This document shows, one piece after another, positions 40,621-49,993 of a DNA stretch of 64,000 nt. Every line of letters begins with the position of its first letter. Within the stretch, counting starts at the first letter, position 1. Below the pieces are notes generated by a model. The model saw only the letters and a program-made list of their open reading frames with translations, ran no database searches and was not told the DNA's origin. The position numbers and the translations under genes were made by a program. The stretch covers positions 1,654,550 to 1,718,549 of the forward strand of contig JAUPSS010000004.1 in NCBI GenBank assembly GCA_040285825.1, written 5' to 3'. The DNA is from Eukaryota sp. TZLM1-RC. Taxonomy: Eukaryota > Metamonada: BaSk clade.

Positions 40621-42370
40621 TATGAAGTTGTCTGACAGTTGAGATATCTGGTTGGCTTGTTGATTGAATATGTTGATGGACAGCTGACCAGAGTTTTTGT
40701 TTTACGCTTCCCTGAAAACAGCCATTTCCTAATCCATTTGATCTCCAAAAACACATCACCAACAATTTTGAAAAACCCTTATTTATTGTTTGAAACAAAA
40801 GGTAATGACTACACCATATGTCTTCAAATATGGATAATGTCGTATAACTTTATCACACCACACGAACGCAACAAAAGTCAGATTGTCTGTAGAAGCCTTG
40901 GCTGATAAGAGATCCAGGAAACCTGATTACTATGAAACCATACGGATTAGAAAACATACCCTACAAGCTAAGGTTGAACGGCCAGGACCTCGAATGACAT
41001 GCAGAAATTGAACCATTATCTGCTTGAAATATCAACTAACGGTGACTATAAGGACTATGAAGGTAATAAAGAAAGACGATCATTGCTAAAGCAGCAATTA
41101 TATCTGAGTGCTCGAAATGCATTGAGGAGAAATACATTTGATTCCTTTATAAGAAAACAGAAAAGATTTAGCTCAATTGTCAACAAAGTGAAAAAATTTG
41201 CAGACGGTCGAGACCTAAAAGCAATGTTAGAATTCCGAACGTTCGCAACCCTTCCGAACATTCGGCCGAACTAGTTTTTGTTCATTTACACGTGTCAACA
41301 CAGTTTTGTATAAAAATGTTTTCCCAAATCCCTATTTCAACTACTACAATAAATTTCATTGTTTAAAAATCGGTATTCATACATAAATCCCCTTCTTTAC
41401 ATCAACTTTCTTCAATACCAAAGCACCCTGTTTACAAACTTCTAGACAACGTAAATTACGATAAAGTGTCCAACAATATTACTTCACAGTGCCGCTGCTG
41501 CAGTAAAATGCTAAAAGGTTCAGCCCGTCGCTTTTCCTCCCATTTCATTAAGGAGTATAGAGCTGGATACCAAGATCTGGATGTACTCAATTATCCACCA
41601 TTTCTGTCAAGGATATAAACACTGTCCTAGGTTAATGACCTAGATTTAGATGTTGTAGAACTTTCTGAATAAAAGTTTACTTTGTTGGTTGATAGTGAGT
41701 ATAATAGTATAAGGAAGGAGGAGATAAACAGCGTATTGATATTAATGAATCAAAACGAGATGCCGAACTAACCGAACGCATCAGTAGGTGCCGAACGTTC
41801 GGCCGAACGTACGCCGAACTAGTTCAGTAATTCTAACATTGCCTAAAAGTGTGGTTTGGCAATGGAGGTGGCACGTCAAAAAGTGAAAACACCGCGTAAG
41901 GTGTTTCTCAAGTTGTTACAATGTTCATTTGCTGATGTGAAGATCGGAAATGAATATATGACATCTGCAAAGGTGAACTGCTGCAAGATGCTACACCAAA
42001 AAATCTATCGAGAAGTTGATGGTGAAGTTAAAGTTCACAACGCCTACTTCAGTTGTCCGGGATGTAATCAAGTATGGTCTAGAGACATTTGCGTATCACT
42101 AAATCAGCTACAAATTGCAACTAGTTAGCACTACTATGAAACAAGACCAAAATCGTTTCAGAGTCCACAAAGAACTAGCTTCAAACTACGTATTGTTTTA
42201 CAGGAAAAATGGGCTCATTGATAATGGTGGCCAATTATTCAAGGATTCTAGAACGTCTGTGGACGATCTCACCAAGGATCAAAGTTCCTGGAATAAGTTT
42301 GGATGATGCCTTGAAGAAAGTAAGCATTTCAGATGTGGTTACACAAGAGTTAGTGTTAAAAGGTTAAGAA
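40613..42370 (+). pseudogene. Fanzor-like element (lineage A), split by a hAT insertion
   Basis: Plus-strand copy in two halves. The first half, 40639-41221, reads YVDGQLTRVFVLRFPENSHF, SPTILKNPYLLFETKGNDYT, MQKLNHYLLEISTNGDYKDY and RRSLLKQQLYLSARNALRRN, to KKFADGRDLK. The RuvC-I segment and about 630 bp upstream of SPTILKNP are deleted relative to the 21.65-23.53 kb copy. The second half, 41842-42128, reads KVWFGNGG, a frameshift, KVKTPRKVFLKLLQCSFADV, IGNEYMTSAKVNCCKM, the CPGC pair and WSRDICVSLNQLQIA. The hAT deletion derivative at 41222-41841 lies between them. The 3' flank to about 42370 matches that of the 21.65 kb copy. Confidence 0.75.
41222..41841 (+). mobile_element. hAT deletion derivative (620 bp) with 8-bp target duplication
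   Basis: Terminal inverted repeats CAATGTTAGAATT / AATTCTAACATTG bound the element. The flanking 8 bp CCTAAAAG at 41214-41221 and 41842-41849 are a perfect target-site duplication, the hAT size. It keeps both ends and a BED zinc-finger remnant (SQCRCCSKMLKGSARRFSSH, about 41485-41550), then jumps to the last codons of the transposase (VNDLDLDVVELSE-stop, about 41630-41672). The 3' end, 41617-41826, is the reverse complement of 38611-38810. It is non-autonomous and was presumably mobilised by a related full-length hAT. Confidence 0.9.
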
Positions 42371-43090
42371 AACTGTTCTAAGTTTCACTTCTCAAAAAAA
42401 TCAGTCCGTCCACATCTAGAACCAGTTTTTGTTTTGTTTTTGATGGTTGGAAAGTGGTTGAGGGTGGTTTTGAATCAATGGTGGAATTGTTTTAGGTATA
42501 GGATTATCAAGAAAAATTGATGAAGATTGTAAGGGTTTAGGGGACACAAATGGAGGTGGTGCCTTGCATTCCATGTGCAAGAACTCTGATCATAGGGGTA
42601 GTTGCTAAAAGGTGAAAATCCTCCACTCATTAGCAATCAATTTGAAATTGCCATCAGCATGTCAGACATCATGTCAGACAGCGAGATCATCTTGACTCTT
42701 CCCATTCTTCTAACATTATGCAACGAAACGAGAAAAAGGATGACGAGGATACTGACCCAACTCCCACCTCCTCCTTCAACCTGTTCTTCACAGAACAGCA
42801 CAGTATTTCCTCCCGAACTCCTCGGTCGGGAACAGTTCCTGCTTTACAGGATTAAACGGAAGGTCAGACCCTCGATTTCCTATCAGAATCGTCGTTCTGA
42901 TCCTGATTGTGGGGGTAGAGTATTGCACTTTTTTCAATCATCATGTGGGTCATGATAAGGGTGCTGTTGAATCAGCCATGGTGCTAATCACCTTAGATAT
43001 GGGATGTTTCTTTTGTTTATGTTTTGTTTTATATTGATGTTATATTGATGTTTTTGAGTTTGTTGATTTTTGTAATTTAGATACCTGCAC
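42371..43090. other. intergenic with diverged remnant of the miniature LTR element
   Basis: At 42655-42690 CAGCATGTCAGACATCAT is identical to the start of the protein inside the 29.2-30.5 kb element. The following reading is again acidic and Pro/Thr-rich (QRNEKKDDEDTDPTPTSSF) before frame loss. No LTRs are visible here. Confidence 0.35.
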
Positions 43091-43338
43091 TGCAGATATG
43101 GGATGCTGTGTCTTAAATTGTTCTTTTGACAATGTTCAGTTTGATGATTATGATTATAATTTATCTTTTCAATCCAGTAGCTGCCAACATCTTCTATCAA
43201 AAAACCCCTTTACTGTTGATTTAACAATGGATGGAAATGTTGAAATAAATTTCGGTCCCAAAAAGAAAAGCTGCAATTTTAAATCAACTCGTCCATCAAA
43301 ATTATTAGAAAAGCGATTTTTGAACAACAAACATCAAA

Positions 43339-44916
43339 GTGTCAGCTGGTCATCTTTACCAAAATCATGATGGCCAATTTTTCCCTCCTGACGAGATCAT
43401 TAACGAAAAAGGAAAAGACGGTGCAAATTTTTTGAAAAAGAAAACTGATGAGCAAATTGAAGAGTGGATTTCAGATCAAAGAGTGTTTGTTATTTCGATT
43501 GTTATTGGTAAGTTTGACCGCCGTAATTTCTTTTTGGAGAGTAAATATTCACTCATGTTGAGAATGAGTCCTCAAGTCAGCAGATTACCAGACACTGATA
43601 TGGATATTCAAACGGAAATTTTCTCTAAAAAAAGATCATCAAATATTCCTAAAACCAGGAATTACAATTGCCCAATATATTTTTAGTAGAGAGAGAAAAC
43701 CTTATCATGTTTGAAAATTGTTAAACAAACATTGAAGGATGATTGATCATCTACACAGGCGCTGAAAATGTCAATTACACTAGCCCAAATTACGAAATTC
43801 AAACCACCTGAACAATTTGACTTTTGGTCTAATATTCTCTATTTAAACCAACCAATGTTCAACCAAAAGATTTACCAATTCAACAACATTATCCACGCAG
43901 ATGGATTTACTATTGCAGTGGAATCTGTTCGTCGGGATTTACAAGGTCAGAAATGTAAGCCAGACAACAAGGCTAGTATTTCTGATTTATATATTGATGA
44001 CGTTGATGTTGATACTTTTCAAGACAAACGAATTGTTGTTTGTGATCCTGGAAAACGTGATTTATTGTATGTTGGGAGTAAAATAACGGATCAACAATTG
44101 GCCATGGTGCACGAAACTGAACAGCAAAGAAATATTCGGCTGATGAATCAAAACAAGAAGTACAAATGGCTGGGAATGACTCAGATGTTCTGGTCTTTGA
44201 AAAGTAGGATAAATGAAAAACAAAAACAATGGGCTAAAAAGTATACTGGGGTAGATTACGACATGAACCAAATGATAGAGTCTAACGAAATAACAATAGT
44301 AGATGCAAACACCAAATTGTCCGCATTTGCTGCCAATTCAACATCTTTTATAGATTTTTCCAACTTTGTGGTTGCCAAACTTCAACAAGTTTTTTTGACA
44401 ATTGACTTTTAAAATCTTGACTTGTGGAACATTCATAAAATGCAAGCTTTTATTCACCAGCAAAAGACTGAAAGTTGGTTATTAAAAAATCTTGTTCAGC
44501 AGTTTTGCAACCCAAAAGACACTTCAATTCTAATGGGTGATTATGTTAAAAAAGGTTCCAAGAAATTGAAACATCAGAGACTTACTCGAAGCATTGGATG
44601 GACTCAATTTCTGAAAAGAAATGGATTTGAAGTATTGATGATTAATGAAGCGTTCACTTCAGCAAAATGTCCTGCTTGTTTTGAAAAGGTTGCTACGTTT
44701 TTGAGAGTCGCAAAGCCCAGATTCTATAGAAGGGAAAAGACTGCTGTTACTACATTTCATGGTTTATTAGCTTGCACCAGTGAAAGTTGTAAACACAATA
44801 TCAAAGGCTCAACAAAGATTTTCAATAGAAATAATCTGGCTTGTCTGAATATGTTTGCAATTGCTGAAGCCAGAATGAGTGGTAATGAAAGGCCTCAGTA
44901 TCTGTGTAGTAGATAG
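43339..44916 (+). pseudogene. Fanzor-like nuclease, lineage C, nearly complete
   Basis: One frame runs 43339-44916 interrupted only by TAGTAG at 43684-43689, a TGA near 43742 and a TAA at 44410-44412. In order: IIHADGFTIAVESVRRDL (the TDG-type segment), VVCDPGKRDLLYVGSK (RuvC-I, Asp present), ILMGDYVKKGSKKLKHQRLT (RuvC-II region), VLMINEAFTSAKCPACFEKV (relocated catalytic Glu, first zinc pair), CTSESCKHNI (second zinc pair) and FNRNNLACLNMFAIAEARMS (RuvC-III), ending NERPQYL. The RuvC-III Asp of the family (NRDxNAxxN) is Asn here. Fanzors are eukaryotic, RNA-guided relatives of transposon TnpB. The upstream reading at 43098-43370 may belong to it but is not recognised. A guide-RNA region cannot be identified by eye. 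Confidence 0.8.
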
Positions 44917-44960
44917 TTTTTGTAATTATTCCACACGAAAATAGATCATGTGCCAATGGG

Positions 44961-45021
44961 AATTTCTCTCATCACTGTAAAAAGGACACTTATTTCATTG
45001 TTATAGACACTATCTGTAATG
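44961..45021 (+). promoter_or_regulatory. Shared upstream module of AOS1
   Basis: CACTGTAAAAAGGACACTTA then TTTCATTGTTATAG and 15 nt (ACACTATCTGTAATG) before the second of two adjacent ATG codons (45022). The fixed 15-nt spacing in the other three genes favours that second ATG. Confidence 0.65.
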
Positions 45022-45843
45022 ATGACAGATCATGTTTCATCAGAAGAGGTTCAACAATATGACCGGCAAATTAGAGTCTGGGGCTTTGAAACACAATCAA
45101 GACTCAAAAATGCCCGTATATGGGTAGTTTCTTTAAACAGTGTAGGGTCTGAAGTGGTCAAGAACCTAGCTTTAGCTGGAGTGGGTTCGATATTGCTCAT
45201 TGACAACAGATTAGTTTCAGATATTGCACCTCAATCTTTCCTTATCCGTCCGGATGCAGACCCTTCTCAAACCGTTGCACAGGCCTCGTTAGACAGTGCT
45301 TTGTCCATCAATGCACATTGCAACATTATAGTCAAAGAGGACCTGAATCCATGCTCTGATGATATTGTTATTCATTGTTCCACTATCTTGGAACCAATTG
45401 ATACCATTTGTCCCAGAGTTTGGTGCTTCTCGGCCAGCCACCTCTGCTTTTGTGGCTTTGATTTCGAAGGATCAGGGTTTGCCAGCATTCTTAGTCGATT
45501 GAAGGCCTCTGCATTTGTATTTTCTGGTCATTTGTCTTCAGTTTTGTGTACTTTTCTCTCTTTAATGTATTTTATCAATGTTGAAAGGAAATCACCTTCA
45601 TTTTCAGATCTCTGTGAATTTGTTAATTCCAAAGTGTCTAAATCTCAACAAAAATCTACAGACTCTGTCTGCAAGCAGGTATTCGATTGTTTTCAAAGCA
45701 ACGAATCCAATTACCCAGCTTCTATGGCCATTGCAGGACTTTGCTGCCAGGAAGTTATCCGGTTTATTGGGAAAACGGATGGAGTGGATGGTATAATATT
45801 ATTTGACCTTGAGGAAGGAAAAGCACCAATTGTTTCTCTTTAA
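45022..45843 (+). CDS. AOS1: SUMO-activating enzyme subunit 1 (AOS1/SAE1)
   Basis: Non-catalytic half of the heterodimeric SUMO E1. The protein starts with QYDRQIRVWGFETQSRLKNA, the E1/ThiF signature (YDRQIRLWG…Q.RL..A.VL), then SVGSEVVKNLALAGVGSILL with ID, the nucleotide-fold region, DIAPQSFLIR, and a C-terminal PASMAIAGLCCQEVIRFIGK (E1 dimer region). No catalytic Cys domain of the UBA2 type is present, which fits AOS1. At 273 residues it is shorter than the human protein (346), mainly in the middle. ATG 45019 or 45022 is possible, and 45022 keeps the promoter-to-ATG distance seen elsewhere. No intron. Confidence 0.85.
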   Translation: MTDHVSSEEVQQYDRQIRVWGFETQSRLKNARIWVVSLNSVGSEVVKNLALAGVGSILLIDNRLVSDIAPQSFLIRPDADPSQTVAQASLDSALSINAHCNIIVKEDLNPCSDDIVIHCSTILEPIDTICPRVWCFSASHLCFCGFDFEGSGFASILSRLKASAFVFSGHLSSVLCTFLSLMYFINVERKSPSFSDLCEFVNSKVSKSQQKSTDSVCKQVFDCFQSNESNYPASMAIAGLCCQEVIRFIGKTDGVDGIILFDLEEGKAPIVSL

Positions 45844-46295
45844 TCAAGTCTTAAAAATGATAAAGACTATGTCCATTTTTTTATTTTCATTATTGTTTAA
45901 TTTTTGTTTCGCTCACTTTATTCAATTGAGATAATAATTCAAATTTATGTAATTTTTTATTAAAAAATTATCATATTTGGAAGTTATCAAAGAACCCGAA
46001 CACCTGTTTTTCTTTAGATTTCTTGTTCCAATATCAATTGCAAATAATTTGTTCATACCACCAGCATTCCAAACCACGTGTTTGGGAATTACTGCAATGT
46101 AGAATTATTTAGTCTTTATGATAACAGCCTAATTCTGAAAAGTCAACATCATTAGTTAAATAAATTTAAATAATTTAGGAATTGTTGCTCGGTTACAAGT
46201 TTAATAAAGTTTAGTAGTTAATATCCATTAAAGAATAGTTTATTTACAAAAAACATTTACACAAGACACAAAAAAAGAACAAAAAATATTGGTTG
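45844..46295. other. intergenic between convergent genes
   Basis: AT-rich 3' flanks. Nothing recognised. Confidence 0.3.
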
Positions 46296-47345
46296 TTAGA
46301 GACAACAAAAGTCCGGACTTCGCAGCCTGTAAGGTACATTGAGAGCGATTGAAAAGATCCCACTATCCGTACCTACCATAATATATGAATTCTTAACAAA
46401 TGCTGCACCTGATATAGAAATTTCATCTTCCTCATTGTTCAAGTTTACGATGCTATGATGGTAGTTGGAATCAATGATGTGCAGATTGTTGTTTTGCTCT
46501 GTAGTGAAGAGCATGTCTCCTGAAGAAGAAAAAGCCATGGATCGAAAAGGCAAATGCTCAGGATGAGATGTAAACTCAAACAAGCATTTAAAGTTCCTCC
46601 TGTCAAACAATTTTCCAACACCATCTTGAGAACAGCATCCAAAGGCCATGTTGCCAGGCTTCCATGCGGAAGAAAACCCTGCATCAGCAAATTCACGGTT
46701 GGAGAATATACTGTCCCACGACTCATGCGTGTTGGGGGTCAACAGACGAGCTGTACCATCATCAAAAACGCTCACTACACATCCATCAGATGATATTTCA
46801 GCATAATTGGGTGGACAAGAAAATGACATGTTGCGTGTTGTCTGGAGTGTTGCTACATTGACCAAAATGATATCATCATCATTAGTACTGACACACAGTG
46901 ACATTTGGTGAGAGTTATCAACATAGAGACGAACTGAATTGATGATAGAGTTGGCCAGTGACAACCTGTTCACTGATTGCATGTGTTCGTTATAGATCTG
47001 AACATTGCCCCTTTCGTTTCCTACAACTACAACTCCGTGGTGTACATCTAAGCAAGTGGGTCTTGATTCTGCTTCAAAGACTTCGTAATGGTTATCATGA
47101 TTTGTAAAACAGATTATCCGGGAAGAACGTCCGCTCACAGTGTATAAGTATGACGTTGTAGGATCAGTAGCTACAAGGTGCCTCAATTGCCAATGAACAG
47201 CTTCGACTGGCGATGGCGAAAAAGTGGATATTTTACGATATATAGTGTCAATAGTCATGTGAATGGAAGGCTTTTGCAAAATATTTAGTTTTCTTTTCAA
47301 GTATTTTTTGTTGTAAAACCGATCAATTACCTCAACTGCAAGCAT
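46296..47345 (-). CDS. WD40 beta-propeller protein
   Basis: A 349-residue protein. HWQLRHLVATDPTTSYLYTV is followed by blades with RPTCLDVHHGVVVVGNERGN, VQIYNEH, YAEISSDGCVVSVFDDGTAR, AFGCCSQDGVGKLFDRRNFK and MAFSSSGDMLFTTEQNNNLH. It resembles the little-studied plant/fungal WD40 proteins with an N-terminal HWQLRNLxxATxxxDVY segment, whose job is not well established. The first about 30 residues before MTIDTIYRKI may be leader, so the start could be about 47255. The gene is tail-to-tail with AOS1. Confidence 0.75.
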   Translation of the reverse strand: MLAVEVIDRFYNKKYLKRKLNILQKPSIHMTIDTIYRKISTFSPSPVEAVHWQLRHLVATDPTTSYLYTVSGRSSRIICFTNHDNHYEVFEAESRPTCLDVHHGVVVVGNERGNVQIYNEHMQSVNRLSLANSIINSVRLYVDNSHQMSLCVSTNDDDIILVNVATLQTTRNMSFSCPPNYAEISSDGCVVSVFDDGTARLLTPNTHESWDSIFSNREFADAGFSSAWKPGNMAFGCCSQDGVGKLFDRRNFKCLFEFTSHPEHLPFRSMAFSSSGDMLFTTEQNNNLHIIDSNYHHSIVNLNNEEDEISISGAAFVKNSYIMVGTDSGIFSIALNVPYRLRSPDFCCL

Positions 47346-47592
47346 ATTAACATTACTAATTTATTGACCTTTGGATTTCGTATTTACACTATTCAAAAAT
47401 GGGTGGAAATGGCTTTTGTTGTTCCTCTAAGTCCTAAATCCGCTAAAGAACCATATTGTAAAGTCTAAATTTTATGATAGAATCATTGTTCAAGCAAGAA
47501 TCAATTATTCAAGAAAAGATGGGAAGAAAAAAACAATTAATAATTTTATACTCACAAAAACTAAACACGAAACACCAAAAAAAACACAAAAT

Positions 47593-49569
47593 CTAATCAA
47601 TATCTTCAACAGTGACATTGGGAGTTGGTTGAGCACCTTGACCTTGGGCTTGGGGAGGAACACCCATTCCACCAAAATCTGGCATTCCACCTTGGCCAGG
47701 AACACCTCCTGGGACACCGCCTTGACCTTGGGCTTGAGCATATGCCTTCATCATGATTGGTTGGCAAGATTCTTCAAGTTCCTTCTTCTTGGCTTCAAAT
47801 TCTTCCTTAGTAGCTTCAGCATTAGATTCAAGCCATTTGAGAGCTTCTTCAACCTTACCTTCGACAGTTTTTTTGTCTTCCTCTGAAAACTTGTCCTTCA
47901 TTTGGTCATCATTGAGACTGGAACGCATTGAGAATGCAAGATTTTCCAATTCATTCTTGGCACCAATGGTAGCTCTGACCTTGTCGTCTTCTTCCTTGAA
48001 TTGTTCGGCTTCACGAACCATTCTTTCAATATCTTCCTTGGATAGACGACCCTTGTCATTGGTAATGGTGATTTGGTTCTTCTTTCCGGTTCCCTTTTCT
48101 TCAGCAGTAACTTCAAGAATACCATTGGCGTTGAGTTCAAAAGTGACTTCAATTTTGGGAACACCACGAGGAGCTGGAGGAATACCCTTGAGATCAAAGG
48201 TACCAAGTTGATTGTTGTCACGAGTACGAGCACGTTCTCCTTCAAATACCTGAATGAGGACAGATTCTTGGTTGTCTGAATAAGTAGAAAACATTTCAGA
48301 CTTCTTGCAAGGAATGGTGGTGTTTCTGGGGATAAGAACAGTCATTTGACCACCAGCAGTTTCAACACCCATAGAAAGAGGGGTAACATCAATCAAGAGG
48401 AGATCCTTAGTCTTTTCTGAAGTGTTACCAGTGAGAATACTAGCCTGAACAGTGGCACCATAAGCAACAGCTTCATCAGGATTAATAGTCTTACAGGGTT
48501 CTTTTCCGTTAAAGAAATTCTTGATTAATTCTTGAATCTTGGGAATACGGGTTGATCCACCAACAAGAACAACTTCATGGACTTGATGCTTGTCAATCTT
48601 GGAGTCACGGAGAACACGTTCAACGGGATCAAGACAGCCACGGAAGAGATCCATACAAAGTTCCTCAAAGCGAGCACGGGTGATGGTAGTAAAGAAGTCA
48701 ATACCTTCATAGAGAGAGTCAATTTCGATGGTGGTTTGAGCAGAAGAAGACAAAGTTCTCTTGGCACGTTCACAGGCGGTACGGAGACGTCTCATGGAAC
48801 GAGCAGATTGAGTCAAGTCTTCACGGTGCTTCTTCTTAAATTCATCACAGCACCATCGGACAAGACGATCATCAAAATCCTCACCGCCAAGATGAGTGTC
48901 ACCTGCAGTGGCCTTGACTTCAAATACACCATCTTCAATGGTCAAGAGTGAAACATCAAATGTACCACCACCAAGATCAAAAACAAGAATGTTTTGTTCC
49001 TCATCAGACTTGTTGTTCAGACCATAGGCAATAGCAGCAGCGGTGGGTTCGTTGATGATTCTGAGAACTTCGAGTCCGGCAATTTGACCAGCATCCTTGG
49101 TAGCTTGACGTTGGGAGTCGTTGAAATAAGCGGGAACAGTAATGACAGCCTTGGTGACTGGTTCAGAAAGATAGTCTTCAGCAATAGTCTTCATCTTGGT
49201 CAAGACCATAGCAGAGATTTCTTCAGCTTGGAAAGTCTTTGTCTCCCCCTTCCAGGTAACTTCAATGTTAGGCTTATCACCGGCTCCAGAGACAACCTTG
49301 AAACTGTAATGCTTGGCGTCAGCTTGGACCACAGGTTCAGAAAACTTACGCCCGATAAGACGCTTAGCATCGAAGACAGTGTTAGCGGGGTTGCGAGCAG
49401 ATTGATTCTTGGCAGCATCACCAACAAGACGTTCAGAATCAGTGAATGCTACAACAGATGGGGTGGTGCGATTACCTTGATCATTGGCGATGATTTCAAC
49501 ATTGTTGTTGAGGAAAACACCAACACATGAGAAAGTAGTACCTAAATCAATACCAACAGCGTAAGGCAT
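47593..49569 (-). CDS. Cytosolic HSP70 chaperone
   Basis: A 658-residue ATP-dependent chaperone. Signatures are [12 protein letters not shown] (N-terminal), [26 protein letters not shown], the [12 protein letters not shown] switch and the substrate-binding domain from about residue 395 ([20 protein letters not shown]). The C-terminal lid is followed by a Gly/Gln/Pro repeat tail. The protein lacks a signal peptide, so it is cytosolic/nuclear. Unusually, the terminal residues are NVTVEDID rather than the EEVD that binds TPR co-chaperones. GC and codon use are more balanced than in neighbours, as expected for a highly expressed gene. Long antisense readings over this gene are coding shadows. No intron. 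Confidence 0.97.
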   Translation of the reverse strand: MPYAVGIDLGTTFSCVGVFLNNNVEIIANDQGNRTTPSVVAFTDSERLVGDAAKNQSARNPANTVFDAKRLIGRKFSEPVVQADAKHYSFKVVSGAGDKPNIEVTWKGETKTFQAEEISAMVLTKMKTIAEDYLSEPVTKAVITVPAYFNDSQRQATKDAGQIAGLEVLRIINEPTAAAIAYGLNNKSDEEQNILVFDLGGGTFDVSLLTIEDGVFEVKATAGDTHLGGEDFDDRLVRWCCDEFKKKHREDLTQSARSMRRLRTACERAKRTLSSSAQTTIEIDSLYEGIDFFTTITRARFEELCMDLFRGCLDPVERVLRDSKIDKHQVHEVVLVGGSTRIPKIQELIKNFFNGKEPCKTINPDEAVAYGATVQASILTGNTSEKTKDLLLIDVTPLSMGVETAGGQMTVLIPRNTTIPCKKSEMFSTYSDNQESVLIQVFEGERARTRDNNQLGTFDLKGIPPAPRGVPKIEVTFELNANGILEVTAEEKGTGKKNQITITNDKGRLSKEDIERMVREAEQFKEEDDKVRATIGAKNELENLAFSMRSSLNDDQMKDKFSEEDKKTVEGKVEEALKWLESNAEATKEEFEAKKKELEESCQPIMMKAYAQAQGQGGVPGGVPGQGGMPDFGGMGVPPQAQGQGAQPTPNVTVEDID

Positions 49570-49993
49570 TATTGATCAAACAGTGAAAATAAACAGCATC
49601 CATAGGGTTTCTGCGAGGAAGAGAGGAGGGTGAGTCATGATGAAGTAGTAGTGACGTGTCAAATACTACGTGGCGATTTTAAGATATTTTATGAGATAGT
49701 GACACACCTACAAATTGCTACCAATATCTCTAAGACAGAACACCTCTCTTTGGAGTTGATCATTCATAGTAATGGCTGTACTGATGTGGTTTTGAAAATT
49801 GGTTTGACCTTTACCACCCAACACCTTACCTCTACTCTTTATTTATTCATTTTTCACAAGAATAGATCTAGAAATAAAGCCACATGTAGCAATCGTTTTA
49901 TTGAAAATTCAAAGTTACTAAGATATAATAGAGATAACAAGAGAACTTATTAAAAACGATTCTTATACAATTGAAAGAACACAAACTTATAAA
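49570..49993. other. HSP70 upstream region and U2AF65 3' flank
   Basis: No ATG-initiated gene is convincing. The apparent 107-residue reading at 49630-49953 would need a GTG start. The TTATAG-N15-ATG module is absent upstream of HSP70. Confidence 0.4.

Noticed and set aside
41220-41850. Repeated TTCGG palindromes, at first considered a CRISPR-like or centromeric repeat array
   Set aside because: They are the subterminal repeats of a hAT element bounded by TIRs and an 8-bp TSD. There are no regular spacers.
48994-49530. 178-residue open frame antisense to HSP70, with further long antisense frames at 47753-48211 and 48577-48951
   Set aside because: Antisense frames over HSP70 genes are a known by-product of its codon pattern. 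They show no conserved motif and no promoter module.
49630-49953. 107-residue reading upstream of HSP70
   Set aside because: It would have to start at GTG, and the first in-frame ATG choices give no long reading. The composition is non-coding.
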